Source: Planococcaceae bacterium UBA3378 (GTDB taxonomy: Bacteria; Bacillota; Bacilli; Bacillales_A; Planococcaceae). From it: DNA of 9,356 nt. Made by a program: the position numbers and the translations under genes. Numbering within the stretch: the first letter of the stretch is position 1; every line of letters begins with the position of its first letter. Shown piece by piece: positions 1 through 7,509 of this stretch. The DNA lies in NCBI GenBank assembly GCA_002359075.1, contig DEQA01000340.1, positions 1-9,356 on the forward strand, given 5' to 3'. A model generated the notes under the pieces. It was not told the origin of the DNA and made no database searches. It saw nothing but the letters and a program-made list of their open reading frames with translations.

Positions 1-55
1 GGTTCGACTTTTTTATGTATGTTCTTATGAATCTATTCATATTATTAGGATAGAG

Positions 56-1492
56 GTGAGAAGGATACCGAAAAGTCGACTTTTTTTGTTTTTAGCGTTT
101 ACCGTCCTGGCCGTTACGATCTATACAGCGGTCCGGCATCAGTTTGTGACGGTGGAAGGCGCAAGTGAACTGGAGGTAGTGGAGGAGCTCTATTCATTAA
201 TTGAAGAGCAGTCGGTTTACAATTTGGAAAGCGGGGCGCTTGTGGAAGGGGCGCTGCGGGGGATGGCCTCGGCAATTGATGACCCTTACAGTACGTATTA
301 CTCAAAGGAAGAGGCTGCTATTCATAAGGCATCGCTCGCTGGAGAAAAAGTCGGAATTGGCATTGAAATGTCGGAGAGAAACGGGAAATTTCTTGTTGTA
401 TCACCGGTCAAATCTTCACCGGCCGAGAAAGCAGGAATTCGTCCCTATGATGAAATTGTGCAAGTAAATGATGTGCGGCTTGACGGGAAAACAATGGGGG
501 AAGTAATGAAGTTGATGCAGGGAAAGGCTGGAGAGGAAGTTTCGCTTGTTCTTTATCGTCCAAGCCTGGAGCGGCATATTACAGTAGTTGTTGAACGGGC
601 AGAAATGAAGAATGAAACCGTCCTATCAGAGGTTGTAGAAGTGGAAGGGGTAAAGCTTGGCCACATTACAATTACGCTGTTTGCCGAAAATACAGTCGAA
701 CAATGGCTGGAAGCGCTGACCGATGTAATGGACCAGAATATCAAAGGATTGGTTGTCGATGTACGGGATAATCCAGGTGGGTACTTACATAGTGTAGCAG
801 GCATCATCAGCACGCTTGGAGAACAAAACAAAACATTTGCCTACATGCAGGATGCGAATGGTCATTTGGAGCCGGTCAAAACAGTGAAAGTAGAAGGCTT
901 GGAAGAGTTAAATAAGGCTGTACGCAAAATACCGCTTGTTGTTCTGCAAAATGAAGGCTCCGCGTCTGCCAGCGAAGTATTCAGTGCGGCCATGCAGAGC
1001 TGGGGGACAGGGACAATCATCGGCGCCAAAAGCTTTGGCAAGGGAACTGTGCAGGAATCATGGGATTTGGCAAACGGCGGGCAGGTCAAGCTGTCGACAA
1101 ATAAATGGCTGACGCCAAAAGAAGCATGGATTCACGGCAAGGGGATCGAGCCTGATGTCGATGCAGAACAGCATCCGTTATTTGAAATTGAATTTGTCCC
1201 ATTAAGAGGGAGTTTCAAGGCAGGGGATTTCAGCGAGGAAGTAGCCTATGCCCAAAAGGTTCTGCATGCATTCGGTTTCCAGATTGTGAGGCAGGACGGC
1301 TATTTTGACGAAACAACACAGGAGGCTGTGGCTGATTTCCGGGAGCGCTACGATTTAGATGAAGGCGATTCACTGGATGAATTATTTTTTGAAAAGTTAC
1401 AGGAACAAATTACAATCTATAAAGATAAAAAAGAAAATGATCTTCAGCTGCAAATGGCAGTCAGCTATTTAATGCATCAAGCAGGCCACTAA
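56..1492 (+). CDS. ctpB: S41 family carboxy-terminal processing protease, CtpB type
   Basis: Membrane-anchored serine protease of the C-terminal processing family, 478 residues, close to the length of B. subtilis CtpB. A short basic N-terminus is followed by one hydrophobic segment (about residues 8-26), a signal anchor placing the enzyme outside the membrane. A PDZ domain spans roughly residues 92-172. The S41 core follows, with GSASASE carrying the likely nucleophile Ser304, and SFGKGTVQ carrying Lys329 and Gln333. The Ser-to-Lys gap of 25 and Lys-to-Gln gap of 4 match the Ser/Lys/Gln triad of CtpB and E. coli Tsp. Residues about 396-455 resemble a peptidoglycan-binding-1 domain. The start is GTG at 56, with AGGA at 47-50. 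In B. subtilis, CtpB cleaves SpoIVFA to help activate sigma-K processing during sporulation. The MinJ-type gene downstream supports CtpB over the paralogue CtpA, but that assignment is by context and the same substrate is inferred. Confidence 0.88.
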   Translation: MRRIPKSRLFLFLAFTVLAVTIYTAVRHQFVTVEGASELEVVEELYSLIEEQSVYNLESGALVEGALRGMASAIDDPYSTYYSKEEAAIHKASLAGEKVGIGIEMSERNGKFLVVSPVKSSPAEKAGIRPYDEIVQVNDVRLDGKTMGEVMKLMQGKAGEEVSLVLYRPSLERHITVVVERAEMKNETVLSEVVEVEGVKLGHITITLFAENTVEQWLEALTDVMDQNIKGLVVDVRDNPGGYLHSVAGIISTLGEQNKTFAYMQDANGHLEPVKTVKVEGLEELNKAVRKIPLVVLQNEGSASASEVFSAAMQSWGTGTIIGAKSFGKGTVQESWDLANGGQVKLSTNKWLTPKEAWIHGKGIEPDVDAEQHPLFEIEFVPLRGSFKAGDFSEEVAYAQKVLHAFGFQIVRQDGYFDETTQEAVADFRERYDLDEGDSLDELFFEKLQEQITIYKDKKENDLQLQMAVSYLMHQAGH

Positions 1493-1519
1493 ATTTGTAT
1501 ACGCAATAAACGATGCATT

Positions 1520-1528
1520 TGTTACAAT
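1520..1528 (+). promoter_or_regulatory. Candidate extended -10 promoter for minJ
   Basis: TGTTACAAT fits the extended -10 pattern TGnTATAAT with one mismatch, 28 bases after the ctpB stop. The -35 at 17-base spacing (TACGCA, 1500-1505) is poor, as is tolerated by extended -10 promoters. Transcription would start near 1535 and give minJ an unusually long leader of about 250 bases. No terminator is visible after ctpB, so read-through from ctpB is also possible. Confidence 0.4.
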
Positions 1529-1569
1529 AGATGTAACCTCTTTTGGCAGAATGCCCTCTCTTAGCGGGG

Positions 1570-1754
1570 AGCTAACTGTGTGTAAATCTTTTTTAACGGT
1601 TAGCTTAAATATTTGCTGAAAGAAATGGAAGCCTCAGGCACATATCGCGGTTTTTCACATGATTCTCAAAACAAAGGTCAGCTGTTGCCGCATACACCGG
1701 TAACGGCTGACTGGACATATTCATCCGAAAGCCCATTTTTGTTGATACTGAGGC
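1570..1754 (+). promoter_or_regulatory. Potentially structured 5' leader of minJ
   Basis: Three pairings can be seen. AGCTAAC (1570-1576) pairs with GTTAGCT (1599-1605). GCCTCAG (1631-1637) pairs with CTGAGGC (1748-1754) and would close a domain. Inside that domain, GTCAGC-T-GTTGCCG (1677-1690) pairs with CGGTAAC-G-GCTGAC (1698-1711), a 14-position stem (12 Watson-Crick pairs and two G-U) over a 7-base loop. No T-run follows the stem, so it is not an intrinsic terminator. I do not recognise a known riboswitch class, T-box or ribosomal-protein leader. The enclosed stretch has no convincing ORF of its own. Confidence 0.35.
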
Positions 1755-1787
1755 ATATTGATCGAGTAAGAGACGGCAGGTGGAATA

Positions 1788-2957
1788 ATGTACGCAACAA
1801 TTTTAGTAGAATTTCTTCAAGGAATCGGACGGTTTTTTATGAACCCGCTTTTCTATTTAACCATTATGTTTGCTATTCTTTTAGGGTATAACCGTGTTAA
1901 AAGAGAAAGAAGCTTTTTTCACATCCGTGTTGCCAATGGCTGGTCTGAACTAAAAAACAGCTTAACAGGCGGACTGCTTGTATCCCTGCTGCTTTCGGTA
2001 GTCATTGTCGCTGCAGGGTTAACGGTGACACCTCAGTTCCTGCTTGTATTAAGTGTCGTAACGGCCGTTGGATTGATCCTGTATACGCTTCACTTTTTGT
2101 CTCCTGTACTCTTAATTACCGTCAGCTTTATCGTGCTTGTCATTATAAGACAGACCGATACAGCCTTCGCATTTATGGGGGTTGAGATGGACGGAGCGAT
2201 GTGGAATGATGCAAGTATCGTGCCGCTCTGTATCATTGCCGGCCTGCTTGTCATAACAGAAGGATGGCTCATCAAGAAAAAGGGGGCGTATTTTGCATCG
2301 CCTATTCTTGAAAAAACGAAACGCGGAATGAAGGCAGTCGCTTATTTATCAAAACCCGTTTGGCTGCTGCCGCTGCTGCTCGTTGTGCCGGGAGAAGGCA
2401 TTTCTTCCTATGTACCTTATTGGCCGCAGTTTACGCTTGGCGGGGAATCCTTCAGCCTTGTGCTGTTCCCGTTTGTCATCGGTTTTCAGCAAAAAGTCCG
2501 CAAGACACTGCCCGTTTATTTCTATCCGAAACTGGCTAAAACGGTTATGTTGCTTGGTGTGGCAATCACGCTCGGAGGAATCGTTGCTTATTTCATGAAA
2601 GAAGCTGCTTTTGTGATGCTGCTGGCAGGTACGCTCATTCGCCTGCTCATTACATTGCAGTATAAAATGCAGGAGCGTGATGATGTGTACGCGGTGGCGC
2701 CAAGCTCCAATGGGGCGATGATCGCGGCAGTCCTGCCAAATTCGCCGGCGGAAAAAATGGGATTGGTTACAGGTGAAATCATTAAAAAGGTAAACGGTCG
2801 TAATGTACAGACAGAACGAGAACTATATGAAGCGCTGCAGGTCAATGCGGCCCATTGTAAAATTGAAGTACTTGACCATCATAAGGAGCTTCGGCTGACA
2901 CAGCATGCTGTTCATAGCAATGACCATCACGGCATTGGCTTGCTGTTGGCGAGGTAG
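1788..2957 (+). CDS. minJ: MinJ-like polytopic membrane protein with C-terminal PDZ domain
   Basis: A 389-residue protein with about eight hydrophobic segments (roughly residues 17-34, 59-81, 84-120 covering two, 143-162, 190-202, 221-233, 251-270 and 273-290), followed by a C-terminal PDZ-like domain from about residue 300 that contains the phrase LPNSPAEKMGL. This architecture and length match B. subtilis MinJ (397 residues), which bridges the polar scaffold DivIVA and MinD so that the Min system blocks FtsZ rings near poles and used septa; it also affects swarming. The ATG at 1788 is preceded by AGGTGG (1778-1783). The position after a ctpB-type gene matches B. subtilis, except that no swrA-like gene lies between them. 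An intrinsic terminator directly after the stop marks the end of this unit. The family call is firm; the cellular role is by homology. Confidence 0.85.
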   Translation: MYATILVEFLQGIGRFFMNPLFYLTIMFAILLGYNRVKRERSFFHIRVANGWSELKNSLTGGLLVSLLLSVVIVAAGLTVTPQFLLVLSVVTAVGLILYTLHFLSPVLLITVSFIVLVIIRQTDTAFAFMGVEMDGAMWNDASIVPLCIIAGLLVITEGWLIKKKGAYFASPILEKTKRGMKAVAYLSKPVWLLPLLLVVPGEGISSYVPYWPQFTLGGESFSLVLFPFVIGFQQKVRKTLPVYFYPKLAKTVMLLGVAITLGGIVAYFMKEAAFVMLLAGTLIRLLITLQYKMQERDDVYAVAPSSNGAMIAAVLPNSPAEKMGLVTGEIIKKVNGRNVQTERELYEALQVNAAHCKIEVLDHHKELRLTQHAVHSNDHHGIGLLLAR

Positions 2958-2962
2958 AGAGG

Positions 2963-2993
2963 CATCTCCCGTAAAACGGGGGATGTTTTTTTT
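2963..2993 (+). terminator. Intrinsic terminator after minJ
   Basis: CATCTCCCGT and ACGGGGGATG form a 10-bp stem with one G-T pair and an AAA loop, followed immediately by eight T residues. It begins five bases after the minJ stop codon and is a textbook Rho-independent terminator. Confidence 0.93.
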
Positions 2994-3047
2994 ATGGGGA
3001 TAAATCCTGCCTTTATAAAAAGGGGTAGAGAAGTAGGAGGGAAGGTT

Positions 3048-3098
3048 TTGAAAGTCGATGTAAACCACGCTTTTAGAAAAAGCGTCTATAAAAAATAG
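3048..3098 (+). CDS. Possible 16-residue peptide or leader ORF
   Basis: A TTG codon at 3048 is preceded by a perfect AGGAGG (3035-3040) at 7-base spacing and opens a 16-codon frame, MKVDVNHAFRKSVYKK, ending in TAG. Several short Lys/Arg-rich frames occur by chance in AT-rich gaps, so the ribosome binding site is the only real support. The frame contains a small hairpin, ACGCTTTT with AAAAGCGT (3067-3085), and ends at the base of a terminator-like hairpin. No homologue is recognised. It could be a leader peptide, a remnant or noise. Confidence 0.2.
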   Translation: MKVDVNHAFRKSVYKK

Positions 3099-3129
3099 CA
3101 GCTCCCATAGGCAGGACGCTGTTGTTTTT
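3097..3129 (+). terminator. Terminator-like hairpin in the minJ-TVP38 gap
   Basis: AGCAGC-TCC (3097-3105) pairs with GGA-C-GCTGTT (3114-3123) with a bulged C and one G-T pair, followed by G and five T residues. An A-run just upstream (3091-3095) would give a T-run on the opposite strand, so it could work in both directions. The T-run is short, so strength is uncertain. The segment AGGCAGGA (3109-3116) in its loop and right arm can also pair with TCCTGCCT at 3005-3012. Confidence 0.45.
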
Positions 3130-3204
3130 ACAGGAAAAGTGTCAATAATTTTACAAAGAAACCGGCGTAATAGTGAGCGGTCTGTTAAAAATAGAGGCGC
3201 AGCG

Positions 3205-3232
3205 TTTTTAAAAAGATCTTTTGTATTATAAT
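3205..3232 (+). promoter_or_regulatory. Candidate sigma-A promoter for the TVP38 family gene
   Basis: A perfect TATAAT lies at 3227-3232 with a weak -35 TTTTTA at 3205-3210 and a 16-base spacer. Transcription would begin near 3239, about 47 bases before the chosen ATG. The TTGACA at 3265-3270 looks like a -35 but lies too close to the start codon to drive this gene. Confidence 0.55.
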
Positions 3233-3285
3233 CATATTCAGAAATTGGTACTTAGAAATATAGTTTGACATTTGGAGTGGTGAAT

Positions 3286-3900
3286 ATGTTCGATTGGCTG
3301 ACAGTTGAAAATATAGAGGTATTAGAAAAGTATTACCGGACATTGGGGCCACTTGTCGGTATTACGCTTCCCTTGATCGAAGCTTTTTTACCCTTTTTAC
3401 CTCTTTTCGTCATTGTCGTGGCGAATGTGAATGCGTTTGGGCTGTTTTGGGGATTCATCCTGTCATGGGCCGGTACGATCCTTGGTTCTTATGCGGTCTT
3501 TCTCGTCGTCCGCAAATTTGGACGTCATCCGAGACTTCAATTTTTCACACAGCGCAAACGGATTAAACAGCTGATTAAATGGGTGGATATGAACGGGTTG
3601 AGTCCGCTGTTTGTGCTGCTTTGCTTTCCGTTTACCCCGTCTGTCCTTGTAAATATTGTGGCAGGACTTTCCCATATACGTCCGCATTTTTACTTACTGG
3701 CGATTGTTATCGGGAAGCTGGTCATGATTTTTTCGATGAGCTTTGTTGGACAAGATATTACCGAGCTGCTTCATAATCCGGTGAAGCTGATTCTTTCGGC
3801 CATTGTGATTTTCCTCTTATGGGCATTGGGTAAGGCGATGGAAGTACGCCTGAACAAAAGGGTGGAGCGAGATTTGCGGAACCGCCATAAAAAGGAATGA
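3286..3900 (+). CDS. TVP38/TMEM64 (DedA-like) family membrane protein
   Basis: A 204-residue integral membrane protein of the TVP38/TMEM64 or SNARE-associated family, resembling B. subtilis YhjE. Hydrophobic segments are near residues 21-50 (re-entrant type), 52-76, 105-128, 134-156 and 166-183, followed by a highly basic cytoplasmic tail. Family hallmarks are IEAFLPFLP (31-39), a glycine-spaced segment leading to RKFGR (76-80), and CFPFTPSVLVNIVAG (113-127). DedA-superfamily members act in lipid flipping or in envelope and proton-motive-force homeostasis; the substrate here is unknown. I chose ATG at 3286 over the upstream in-frame TTG 3265 and GTGs 3277 and 3280, because GGAG (3274-3277) sits eight bases before it and the earlier codons overlap that site. 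It precedes addB by 78 bases; no terminator separates them, so partial co-transcription is possible. Confidence 0.85.
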   Translation: MFDWLTVENIEVLEKYYRTLGPLVGITLPLIEAFLPFLPLFVIVVANVNAFGLFWGFILSWAGTILGSYAVFLVVRKFGRHPRLQFFTQRKRIKQLIKWVDMNGLSPLFVLLCFPFTPSVLVNIVAGLSHIRPHFYLLAIVIGKLVMIFSMSFVGQDITELLHNPVKLILSAIVIFLLWALGKAMEVRLNKRVERDLRNRHKKE

Positions 3901-3916
3901 CAGGCGAGCTTTTTCG

Positions 3917-3947
3917 GAATACACGAACATGTATTCTAAGGTACAAT
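3917..3947 (+). promoter_or_regulatory. addB promoter with LexA/DinR-like operator
   Basis: CGAACATGTATTC (3924-3936) fits the Gram-positive LexA (DinR) box core GAAC-N4-GTTC with one mismatch (ATTC for GTTC). It lies between a weak -35 (AATACA, 3918-3923) and a good -10 (TACAAT, 3942-3947) at 18-base spacing, where a bound repressor would block RNA polymerase. The same bases also form a perfect 7-bp inverted repeat, GAATACA (3917-3923) with TGTATTC (3930-3936), so a different dimeric regulator cannot be excluded. No T-run follows, so it is not a terminator. Confidence 0.5.
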
Positions 3948-3978
3948 GGAACTAATGAGTTTTTAAGGGGGAATTGCT

Positions 3979-6900
3979 GTGTCACTACGTATCATATCGG
4001 GACGGGCAGGCACGGGGAAAACAACATTCATCCATGAGGAGATCGTACAAGATAGCAAGAACGATCCGCTGGGACATCCGATTTTCCTGATTGTGCCTGA
4101 TCAAGTATCCTTCACGACCGAGTTTGAGATGACCAATAAATATGATATACAAGGGATTATGCGCGCACAGGTGTTAACGTTTAAACGTCTGGCATGGTTT
4201 ATCTTACAGGAAACAGGGGGCATTGCGAAGGAGCGGATCGACAGCTTCGGCTATCGTATGCTGCTTCGCAGAATATTAGAAGAGCATAAAGAAGAGTTTA
4301 CCTTATTCAGACAGGCTGCCGGAAAGCGGGGGTTCACACAAGAGGTGGAGATGCTTCTCCGTGAATTCAGCCAGTATGATATTACGGGTGAATCCATTGC
4401 ACCGCTTATTGAAGAGCTGGAACAAGCGAATGCTTCACCTACTTTGATTGCCAAAATGAAGGATTTTGAAATTATTTTACGGGAGCTGGAGGAACGGATC
4501 GGAAATGGCTATGTCGACGGAGAAGGCTTTTACCCGCTTCTTGTCGAACAGCTGAAAAATTCCTCACGTATCCATGATGCTCATATATATATCGACGGTT
4601 TTGTCATGTTTACAAAGAGAGAGTTTGCCATTGTCCAGCAGCTGATTGCTTTGGCCAAGCGTGTGACGATTGTTCTTCCATTTGAGTCACCGCTGGATGT
4701 GCAGGATACGGATAGCTTGTTTTACCGGGCGGCCATGTCCTATGACAAATTGCTTGCTGAAGCGATGCAGCTGGGCGTAGAGATGGAGCCGCGTGTTCAT
4801 CTTGAAATAGGACACCGGTTTGAAAACGGGGATTTACAGCATGTGGAGCAGTATTTCCATGCCCCTATCCCGATCGTAAAACGCTCAAAGGGCTTTGTAC
4901 AGGTGATAGAAGGGTCGAATCGACGGGCGGAAATACAGGCGATTGCCCGGGAAATAAGAAGACTGGTGCAAGAAGAGGGCATGCATTACCGTGATATCGG
5001 TATTATGTATCGACAAGCAGACGTATATGATCCGGTGATTGCTACGACATTTGCACAATACGACATTCCCTTCTTCTCGAATGAAAAGCGGCCGATGCTG
5101 CATCATCCGCTGATTGAGCTGACAAGATCGGCTTTGGAAGTTGTGACATCCAACTGGCTGTATGAACCGGTATTCCGCAGTGTAAAAACGGATTTATTCT
5201 TTCCAATCGAGAGTAATATTCATGAAATGCGGGAGAATATGGACCAGCTCGAAAACTTCGTGATCGCCAAGGGGATTATCCGCGACCGCTGGAAGAAGGA
5301 TGACTATTGGGAATATAGACGTTTCCGTACGCTCGAAAAGACCGGGTATGTCCAAAAAACAGCAGAAGAAAAAATGCAGCAGTTTTTGATGGAGATGCGT
5401 GACATCATCCGCACACCGCTGATGAAGCTGGAAAGCAAGCTGAAAAAGGCGGAAAACGGACTGGCAATCGGACAAGCCATCTACGAATTTGTGGAAGAGC
5501 TGAATGTGTATGAGAAGCTGGATCGTTTAAAGGAGCAGGAACTGGAGGATGCAGCGTACGAACAGGCAAGCGAGCATGAACAGGTTTGGGACGGCTGGGT
5601 AAATGTACTGGATCAATTTGTACTGATGTTTGGGGATCAAAAAATGCCTCTTGAGGAAGCACTGCAGCTGCTGGAAGAAGGGTTTGATTCCCTGAAGTTT
5701 TCCGGTATTCCGCCGAGTATCGATGAAGTAACGGTTTCCACATTCGATGCTTCCCGCTTCGATAATAAAAGGGCCATTTTTGTGATCGGGGTAAATGACG
5801 GCATTTATCCGCAGCGTATCGACAAGGAAGGACTGCTCAGTGATGCAGAACGCGAGCATTTTGATGCTGTGCATTATGAGCTCGCACCGAACTCCAAAAG
5901 CAAGCTGTTCCATGAGGCATTTTTGATGTACCGGGCTATTTCCTCGCCGACGGATCGTCTGTATTTGACGTTTGCGAGTGCTGATGAAGAAGGAAAGGGT
6001 CTCCTCCCGTCCATGTATATCGGCCGGATGGAAAAGCTGTTTGAACAAATGCCGTACAACCGTGTGTTTATTGATCCGGTAGAGGAGCTGAATGAACAGA
6101 ATGCCATTCATTATTTGCGCCACCCGTCTCCATCGATTGCGTATTTAACGATGCAGCTGAAGTATGCGGAAATCTTGAACAAGCCGCTTGAGCCGATTTG
6201 GGCGGCACTACAGGCATTTTATGAGCGGGATCCTTATTGGGCTTCGATTTTACAAAAGGTTTCCAAGCCGCTTTATGAAAAAAACGAAGCCCAGTCACTG
6301 ACAGAAGAACATACAGCACAGTTATACGGGGATGAATTATCTGCGAGTGTCTCCCGGATTGAAAAGTTCTACAGCTGTCCATTTGCACATTTTACTACGT
6401 ATGGTCTTCAGCTGCAGGAGCGGCAGCAATACAAGCTGGAATCCTTTGCGATGGGGGATTTATTCCATGAAGCATTGCGGACGATTTTAACAAGCGGGGA
6501 CATGCCGCCTACAACATACGGGGAATGTCTTGAAAAGGCACGGACGACGGTCAATCCGCTTGTAGCGGTATTTTCTTATAATATTTTGGACAGCACTTCC
6601 CGTTATTTGTACATCAAGGAAAAACTGATCCGTATCGTAGCAAGAACATTATACGCCTTGACACAGCAGGCACAGTATTCGAAATTTAAGCCGATTGCCC
6701 ATGAAAAGCCATTTGGCAAGTTCGACCAGAAATCGACGAAGGAACAGGAAAAGCCGCTTTCTGCTTTAGAGCTGTCCCTTCGCCATAACCGGAAAATGGT
6801 ACTGCGCGGACAGATTGATAGAATCGATGCCTATGATGATGGGGATAAAGTGCATCTGCGGGTGGTAGATTACAAATCATCCCGCCATATGGTCAGCTTA

Positions 6901-7509
6901 AACGAAGTGTACCACGGTCTGTCGCTGCAGCTGCTAACGTATTTGGATGTAGCACTGCGAAATGTCGAAGAGCTGCTGCCAAATGAAAACAAAGAAGTGC
7001 TTGTATCACCGGCAGGCATGCTCTATGTGCATGTACATGACCCGCTGCTTTCCTTCCAGGACCTTGTGGATGTGAATGTACAGGAGCTGAAACGTCTAGA
7101 GGAATACCGGATGACAGGATTAGTCACAACGAACGAAAAGGTACTAACTGCCATGGATGAGACACTTGAAAACCGCGGAGATTCAAAGGTAATCAAGGTC
7201 GGGATGACAAAAAAGGACGGCTCCTTCAAAAAAGGCTCCATTGTCGTGGAAGAAGAGTTATTACCGACATTGCAGCAGTTTGTTTTGGAAAAGCATAAGG
7301 AAGCCGGCAATGAAATTTATGAAGGCAAGACAGCCATTGCCCCGTACCGCTTACAACAAAAAACAGCATGTGAATACTGCAACTTCAAATCAGTTTGCCA
7401 ATTTGACCCGAGTGACGGTTCACAGGGATACCGGGATTTGCCGAAGATGGAGAAAGAAGACGTCATGCAGCAAATACAGAAGGAGTGTGGTATAGATGGC
7501 GACAAATGA
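3979..7509 (+). CDS. addB: AddB, ATP-dependent helicase-nuclease subunit B
   Basis: Second subunit of the AddAB (RexBA) complex, which unwinds and resects double-strand breaks until it meets Chi, leaving a 3' tail for RecA. The length of 1176 residues is normal for the family. The N-terminus has Walker A GRAGTGKT (8-15) at the head of a helicase-like fold that in AddB is not a motor. The C-terminus is a RecB-family nuclease: His830 in GDLFHEAL, Asp947 in GQIDRID, and Asp964-Tyr-Lys966 in VVDYKSS. Four cysteines, Cys800 and the C-x2-C-x5-C set 1131/1134/1140, fit the 4Fe-4S cluster known in B. subtilis AddB. The GTG start at 3979 has AAGGGGGA (3965-3972) six bases upstream. Its end overlaps addA by 14 bases, indicating translational coupling. 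All key residues are intact, with no sign of decay despite the interruption of addA. Confidence 0.97.
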   Translation: MSLRIISGRAGTGKTTFIHEEIVQDSKNDPLGHPIFLIVPDQVSFTTEFEMTNKYDIQGIMRAQVLTFKRLAWFILQETGGIAKERIDSFGYRMLLRRILEEHKEEFTLFRQAAGKRGFTQEVEMLLREFSQYDITGESIAPLIEELEQANASPTLIAKMKDFEIILRELEERIGNGYVDGEGFYPLLVEQLKNSSRIHDAHIYIDGFVMFTKREFAIVQQLIALAKRVTIVLPFESPLDVQDTDSLFYRAAMSYDKLLAEAMQLGVEMEPRVHLEIGHRFENGDLQHVEQYFHAPIPIVKRSKGFVQVIEGSNRRAEIQAIAREIRRLVQEEGMHYRDIGIMYRQADVYDPVIATTFAQYDIPFFSNEKRPMLHHPLIELTRSALEVVTSNWLYEPVFRSVKTDLFFPIESNIHEMRENMDQLENFVIAKGIIRDRWKKDDYWEYRRFRTLEKTGYVQKTAEEKMQQFLMEMRDIIRTPLMKLESKLKKAENGLAIGQAIYEFVEELNVYEKLDRLKEQELEDAAYEQASEHEQVWDGWVNVLDQFVLMFGDQKMPLEEALQLLEEGFDSLKFSGIPPSIDEVTVSTFDASRFDNKRAIFVIGVNDGIYPQRIDKEGLLSDAEREHFDAVHYELAPNSKSKLFHEAFLMYRAISSPTDRLYLTFASADEEGKGLLPSMYIGRMEKLFEQMPYNRVFIDPVEELNEQNAIHYLRHPSPSIAYLTMQLKYAEILNKPLEPIWAALQAFYERDPYWASILQKVSKPLYEKNEAQSLTEEHTAQLYGDELSASVSRIEKFYSCPFAHFTTYGLQLQERQQYKLESFAMGDLFHEALRTILTSGDMPPTTYGECLEKARTTVNPLVAVFSYNILDSTSRYLYIKEKLIRIVARTLYALTQQAQYSKFKPIAHEKPFGKFDQKSTKEQEKPLSALELSLRHNRKMVLRGQIDRIDAYDDGDKVHLRVVDYKSSRHMVSLNEVYHGLSLQLLTYLDVALRNVEELLPNENKEVLVSPAGMLYVHVHDPLLSFQDLVDVNVQELKRLEEYRMTGLVTTNEKVLTAMDETLENRGDSKVIKVGMTKKDGSFKKGSIVVEEELLPTLQQFVLEKHKEAGNEIYEGKTAIAPYRLQQKTACEYCNFKSVCQFDPSDGSQGYRDLPKMEKEDVMQQIQKECGIDGDK

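Noticed and set aside
16..44. GTATG and CATATTA upstream of ctpB, resembling a forespore sigma-G promoter.
   Set aside because: The spacer is shorter than usual, one key base mismatches, and the implied start point is only a few bases before the GTG, leaving the AGGA ribosome binding site outside the transcript.
1613..1891. A 92-codon frame starting with TTG in the ctpB-minJ gap, running into minJ.
   Set aside because: It overlaps minJ by 104 bases in another frame, lacks a good ribosome binding site, has no recognisable domain and does not resemble SwrA. The overlap with strong inverted repeats suggests non-coding sequence.
3265..3270. TTGACA upstream of the TVP38 gene as a -35 element.
   Set aside because: A matching -10 would fall on or after the ATG at 3286 and no TATAAT-like sequence is there; the TATAAT at 3227 explains expression better.
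5527..6123. A 198-codon minus-strand frame within addB.
   Set aside because: It lies wholly opposite a strongly conserved AddB coding region, has biased shadow composition and no ribosome binding site or domain. The other minus-strand frames in the window are the same kind of artefact.
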